A stretch of DNA of 6,763 nt from Lachnospiraceae bacterium (lineage in GTDB: Bacteria > Bacillota > Clostridia > Lachnospirales > Lachnospiraceae), in the NCBI GenBank assembly GCA_022798035.1, contig JAAWLS010000134.1, positions 1-6,763 on the forward strand, given 5' to 3'. A program made the translations under genes and the position numbers. Shown one piece after another: positions 5,609 to 6,763 of this stretch (positions are counted from its first letter, which is position 1; every line of letters begins with the position of its first letter). The notes under the pieces are model-generated. The model worked only from the letters and a program-made list of their open reading frames with translations, had not been told where the DNA came from and did no database searches.

Positions 5609-5666
5609 TGGTGGTTCTTCAGGATTCGACCCCCGCTGATGTCGGTATCTTATTCTGATAGGAACC
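5609..5666 (-). other. tRNA-like relic or chance cloverleaf in the convergent spacer
   Basis: On the minus strand the 58 bases start GGTTCCT and end AAGAACC-A-CCA. That gives a 6-of-7 acceptor-like pairing with a genomic CCA end. Just inside the 3' arm is GGGGGTCGAATCC, close to the T-arm consensus GGTTCGAATCC with one T missing. The D-arm is absent and the T-stem pairs poorly, so it cannot be a working tRNA. Short stems TATC/GATA and CGAC/GTCG also occur. It may be a decayed tRNA fragment, an attachment-site remnant or coincidence. The rest of the 107-base spacer (5594-5700) holds no clear terminator for either convergent gene. Confidence 0.2.
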
Positions 5667-5700
5667 TGCCATTCTACAGCTGCCACCTCAAATTTCCCCA

Positions 5701-6690
5701 TTACTTCATCTGTTTCAGCAGCCATTGCCCCCAAGGTGTGAGTTCTTTGCTCTTCCATCCTGAAGTTTTTCTGCAGGAAGATTTTATGAGAGCGGAACTC
5801 TCTGCTTTGTTGGACAGATTCCAGCCAATATAACTGATTTTATTCTTTTTCAAAAATTTCATCCACTTGTCACCCTCTTTTTTGTTGAGGGCTCCGCTGC
5901 CGGAAGCATCTGAAATTCCAAACTCTGACACAAACAAGGGCAGTCCTTCTTTCCTGGCTCTTTCTGCCTTCTTTCTCAAATCTGCCCCATGGGTTCCCGC
6001 ATAGAAATGCAGGGTATACATCAGATTTTTTTCGCCTTTTATAGGGCTTTTCGCCGCCTCGTCCACATCTTGAGACCAGTTGGGGGTACCAACGAGAATC
6101 ACTGCATGTTTGTCTTTGGAACGGATGGCTTTCACCACTTTCCTGGCGTAAGTCTGAATGGTCTTCCAGGAAGTTCCCCCGTTGGGCTCATTGCAGATTT
6201 CATAAATTACATTGGTATGGTTCTTGTATTTTTTCGCCATTTTCTTAAAAAAGGCAATGGACTGTTTCTCATAAGTTCTGGGGTTGCCATCCTCTAAAAT
6301 ATGCCAGTCTATAATCACGTAAAGTCCCGCCTTTGTGGCATATTTCACCCCTTGGTCAATGCGTTTTTCCAGTGCTCTGCGATTGACCTCATCTCCAACA
6401 CAGTACCCGTTATAACCGCTGGTATAGAGTGCCAGGCGGACGGTATTAATCTTCCAATTTTTCTTCATATAAGTGAATGCTTTTTGATTCACATATTCCG
6501 GGTACCAGGACAATCCATGGGTGCTGACACCTTTCAGCTGCACTTTTTTTCCTTTGGAATTTACCAGCTGTGTCCCCTTTACTTTGAGAGACGGCAGGTT
6601 TGCCCCATGGACCGGCATGCAATTGACCGTCACAAGAATAACTGCCGCCAAAAAGCATCCCAGACTTCTCCACTTTTTCTTCTTTTTCAT
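5701..6690 (-). CDS. Secreted GH5 family endoglucanase (cellulase)
   Basis: A 329-residue precursor. Residues 1-30 are a Sec signal peptide: KKKKKWR, then a hydrophobic core (GCFLAAVILVTV), with likely cleavage near VHGA. The remainder is one GH5 (alpha/beta)8 catalytic domain, most like the GH5_2 group of beta-1,4-endoglucanases. Landmarks are GVSTHGLSWYPEY (H58), R85, IIDWH (128-130), acid/base E168 in ICNEPN, H228 and Y230 in LHFY, nucleophile E256 in FVSEFG, and W290. All the usual GH5 active-site residues are present, so it should be active on cellulose or mixed beta-glucan outside the cell. There is no carbohydrate-binding module, dockerin or sortase signal, so it would be a free enzyme. 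The start at 6690 is chosen over the ATG at 6744, because AGGAGGGGAG precedes it and the signal peptide begins there. It lies 14 bases after the upstream gene's stop, suggesting an operon. Confidence 0.93.
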   Translation of the reverse strand: MKKKKKWRSLGCFLAAVILVTVNCMPVHGANLPSLKVKGTQLVNSKGKKVQLKGVSTHGLSWYPEYVNQKAFTYMKKNWKINTVRLALYTSGYNGYCVGDEVNRRALEKRIDQGVKYATKAGLYVIIDWHILEDGNPRTYEKQSIAFFKKMAKKYKNHTNVIYEICNEPNGGTSWKTIQTYARKVVKAIRSKDKHAVILVGTPNWSQDVDEAAKSPIKGEKNLMYTLHFYAGTHGADLRKKAERARKEGLPLFVSEFGISDASGSGALNKKEGDKWMKFLKKNKISYIGWNLSNKAESSALIKSSCRKTSGWKSKELTPWGQWLLKQMK

Positions 6691-6704
6691 ATACTCCCCT
6701 CCTG

Positions 6705-6763
6705 TCACTGCCGCTCCACAATACTGCCTTCCCGGTAAGCGCACAGCAGCTTCTCCAAATCTA
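6705..6763 (-). CDS. C-terminal end of an upstream gene, cut by the window edge
   Basis: One minus-strand frame is open from the window edge to a TGA at 6707-6705. It gives 18 complete codons reading DLEKLLCAYREGSIVERQ, with a partial codon before. The stop is 14 bases before the endoglucanase ATG, and the endoglucanase ribosome binding site starts 2 bases past it, which is typical operon spacing. The composition (Leu, Glu, Arg rich) is protein-like. The piece is too short to identify. Confidence 0.5.
   Translation of the reverse strand, partial: DLEKLLCAYREGSIVERQ

Noticed and set aside
5570..5758. Minus-strand 62-codon frame overlapping the end of the endoglucanase gene
   Set aside because: It is out of frame with the GH5 protein, spans the convergent spacer and the end of the plus-strand gene, and has no domain.
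1..6763. CRISPR arrays, insertion sequences, phage or toxin-antitoxin genes
   Set aside because: No direct repeat series, transposase, integrase or paired small toxin-antitoxin frames were seen on either strand.

Overview
The window looks like chromosome from a Gram-positive, low-to-moderate GC member of the Clostridia, most likely a gut Lachnospiraceae-type organism. The reasons are strong AGGAG-type ribosome binding sites, sigma-A-like promoters, a tRNA-sensing T-box leader in front of a threonyl-tRNA synthetase gene, a DUF1540 protein, a SEC-C protein, and a secreted single-domain GH5 endoglucanase. No mobile element, CRISPR array or phage gene is visible. The exact genus cannot be read from this sequence.

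Layout. The left half is read on the minus strand, from about 3840 down to 42. It begins with a candidate structured non-coding RNA (about 3836-3683) that ends in a very strong intrinsic terminator. Next is a good promoter (3661-3633) and a 168-residue SEC-C protein (3577-3071). Three bases past its stop lies the -35 box of a second good promoter (3067-3039), which drives a threonine T-box leader with its own terminator. The leader controls a two-gene unit: a 77-residue single-pass membrane protein (2644-2411) whose stop overlaps the ATG of thrS (2414-444) as ATGA. A tandem DUF1540 protein of 104 residues (356-42) follows thrS and may be co-transcribed.

The right half has one plus-strand gene, a 525-residue membrane protein fused to a spermidine-synthase-like methyltransferase domain (4016-5593). 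It is preceded by a roughly 115-base structured leader that partly resembles a cobalamin-riboswitch core. It converges with a minus-strand GH5 endoglucanase (6690-5701) that sits 14 bases downstream of the last 18 codons of another gene running off the window. Between the convergent genes lies a 58-base tRNA-like relic or chance structure.

How the parts work together. The clearest regulatory circuit is the T-box. Uncharged threonyl-tRNA should allow read-through into the small membrane protein and thrS. The specifier (ACC) and the discriminator-matching base (A in UGGA) both fit tRNA-Thr. The most unusual element is the divergent intergenic region 3600-4015. It holds a three-way-junction RNA with C-rich loops on one strand and a structured leader on the other, with promoters that share an AT-rich block around 3842-3894.
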